Virus record (IMG/VR): IMGVR_UViG_3300047440_000809
Coordinates: 40,564-104,563 of that record
Strand: one strand, 5' to 3'
DNA: 64,000 nucleotides
Source: a virus
Shown here: positions 63,745-64,000 of the stretch, piece after piece
Numbering within the stretch: the first letter of the stretch is position 1
Layout of the letters: each line of letters starts with the position of its first letter
Notes under the pieces: model-generated
The model's database searches: none
What the model saw: only the letters and a program-made list of their open reading frames with translations
What the model was told of the DNA's origin: nothing
Translations under genes and position numbers: made by a program

Positions 63745-64000
63745 GACGCAGGTGCGGGCGGAGTCGATCCGGAGGGCGTGGTGATGGTGGCGGTCGCGGC
63801 GCCGGCGGTCACACGTGCCTGCACGCGCCCGAACGGCGCCTTGCGCACGAGCTGCGTCGATAGCAGATGAGTGCCGTCCTGGAGGCCCGTGCTGGCGTTG
63901 TTCTCGTTGAACGTGCGGACAGCCTTGGACATCTTGACGACGCCGAGGCCCGTGTCCTGCTCGTCGACCTCGCGGAACCACGTGGCGTTCTTGACGACCG
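63741..64000 (-). CDS. partial gene, possible virion protein
   Basis: The C-terminal 86 or so residues of a gene that continues beyond the window. TWFREVDEQDTGLGVVKMS, then NENNASTGLQDGTHLLS, then a beta segment RVQARVTAGAATATI and a Thr/Pro-rich end. Overlaps the next gene by ATGA-type junction. Looks like a beta-rich structural protein. Confidence 0.5.
   Translation of the reverse strand, partial: VVKNATWFREVDEQDTGLGVVKMSKAVRTFNENNASTGLQDGTHLLSTQLVRKAPFGRVQARVTAGAATATITTPSGSTPPAPAS

Overview
The window is high-GC DNA packed with short, mostly overlapping genes (TGATG, ATGA and GTGA junctions), and it looks like part of a large virus genome. Virus-type genes include a tyrosine recombinase, a Dam-type adenine methyltransferase, a GH25 muramidase, a membrane-anchored SLT transglycosylase, two collagen-like fibres, a MoxR/VWA pair and dozens of tiny zinc-ribbon proteins. 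No ribosomal, housekeeping or tRNA genes were recognised. The best host hint is a lipoprotein (14018-14683) with a Gly/Ala/Ser/Met-rich linker and Cys-rich domain of the kind common in Myxococcota, so a myxobacterial host is my working guess.

Layout. 1-4 kb: plus-strand string of small coupled genes. 4-9.1 kb: long minus-strand operon of small genes. 9.3-14.7 kb: MoxR ATPase, VWA protein, companions and the lipoprotein. 14.7-21.5 kb: glyco-region (WbpB-like oxidoreductase, two GT4, one GT32, one GT2-like enzyme) enclosing one small virion-like protein. 21.4-33.6 kb: putative virion module with many one- or two-TM proteins, a transglutaminase-like protein, peptidoglycan-binding and SLT proteins, small basic proteins and three candidate capsid-type beta proteins, two of them closely flanked by strong terminators. 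33.6-42.1 kb: fibres, an Ig-domain protein, another GT, a methyltransferase, a thioredoxin-like protein and candidate lysis proteins. 42.1-46.7 kb (minus): WbpA-like dehydrogenase among small paralogues. 46.8-57.5 kb (plus): zinc-ribbon genes, a conserved phage gene pair and the integrase. 57.5-64 kb: methyltransferase-GT fusion, WbpE-like aminotransferase plus WbpD-like acyltransferase, Dam methylase, and a second peptidoglycan-binding tail-anchored protein.

How it may work together. WbpA, WbpB, WbpE and WbpD homologues, scattered over about 47 kb, form the known route from UDP-GlcNAc to UDP-2,3-diacetamido-2,3-dideoxy-glucuronate. With at least six glycosyltransferases this suggests the virus makes and transfers an unusual sugar onto its virion or the host surface. 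The dense set of membrane proteins beside capsid candidates, with no HK97 capsid, portal, terminase or tape-measure gene recognised here, raises the possibility of a tailless membrane-containing virus; packaging genes outside the window could overturn this.

Two further patterns stand out. At least fifteen genes carry a TTGnnn-N16-18-TAnnnT-like promoter whose -10 ends only 6-9 nt before the start codon, predicting leaderless mRNAs. And a family of about nine small barrel-like proteins with a DEG..W.RGWH signature is dispersed through the window, including one start-less remnant.
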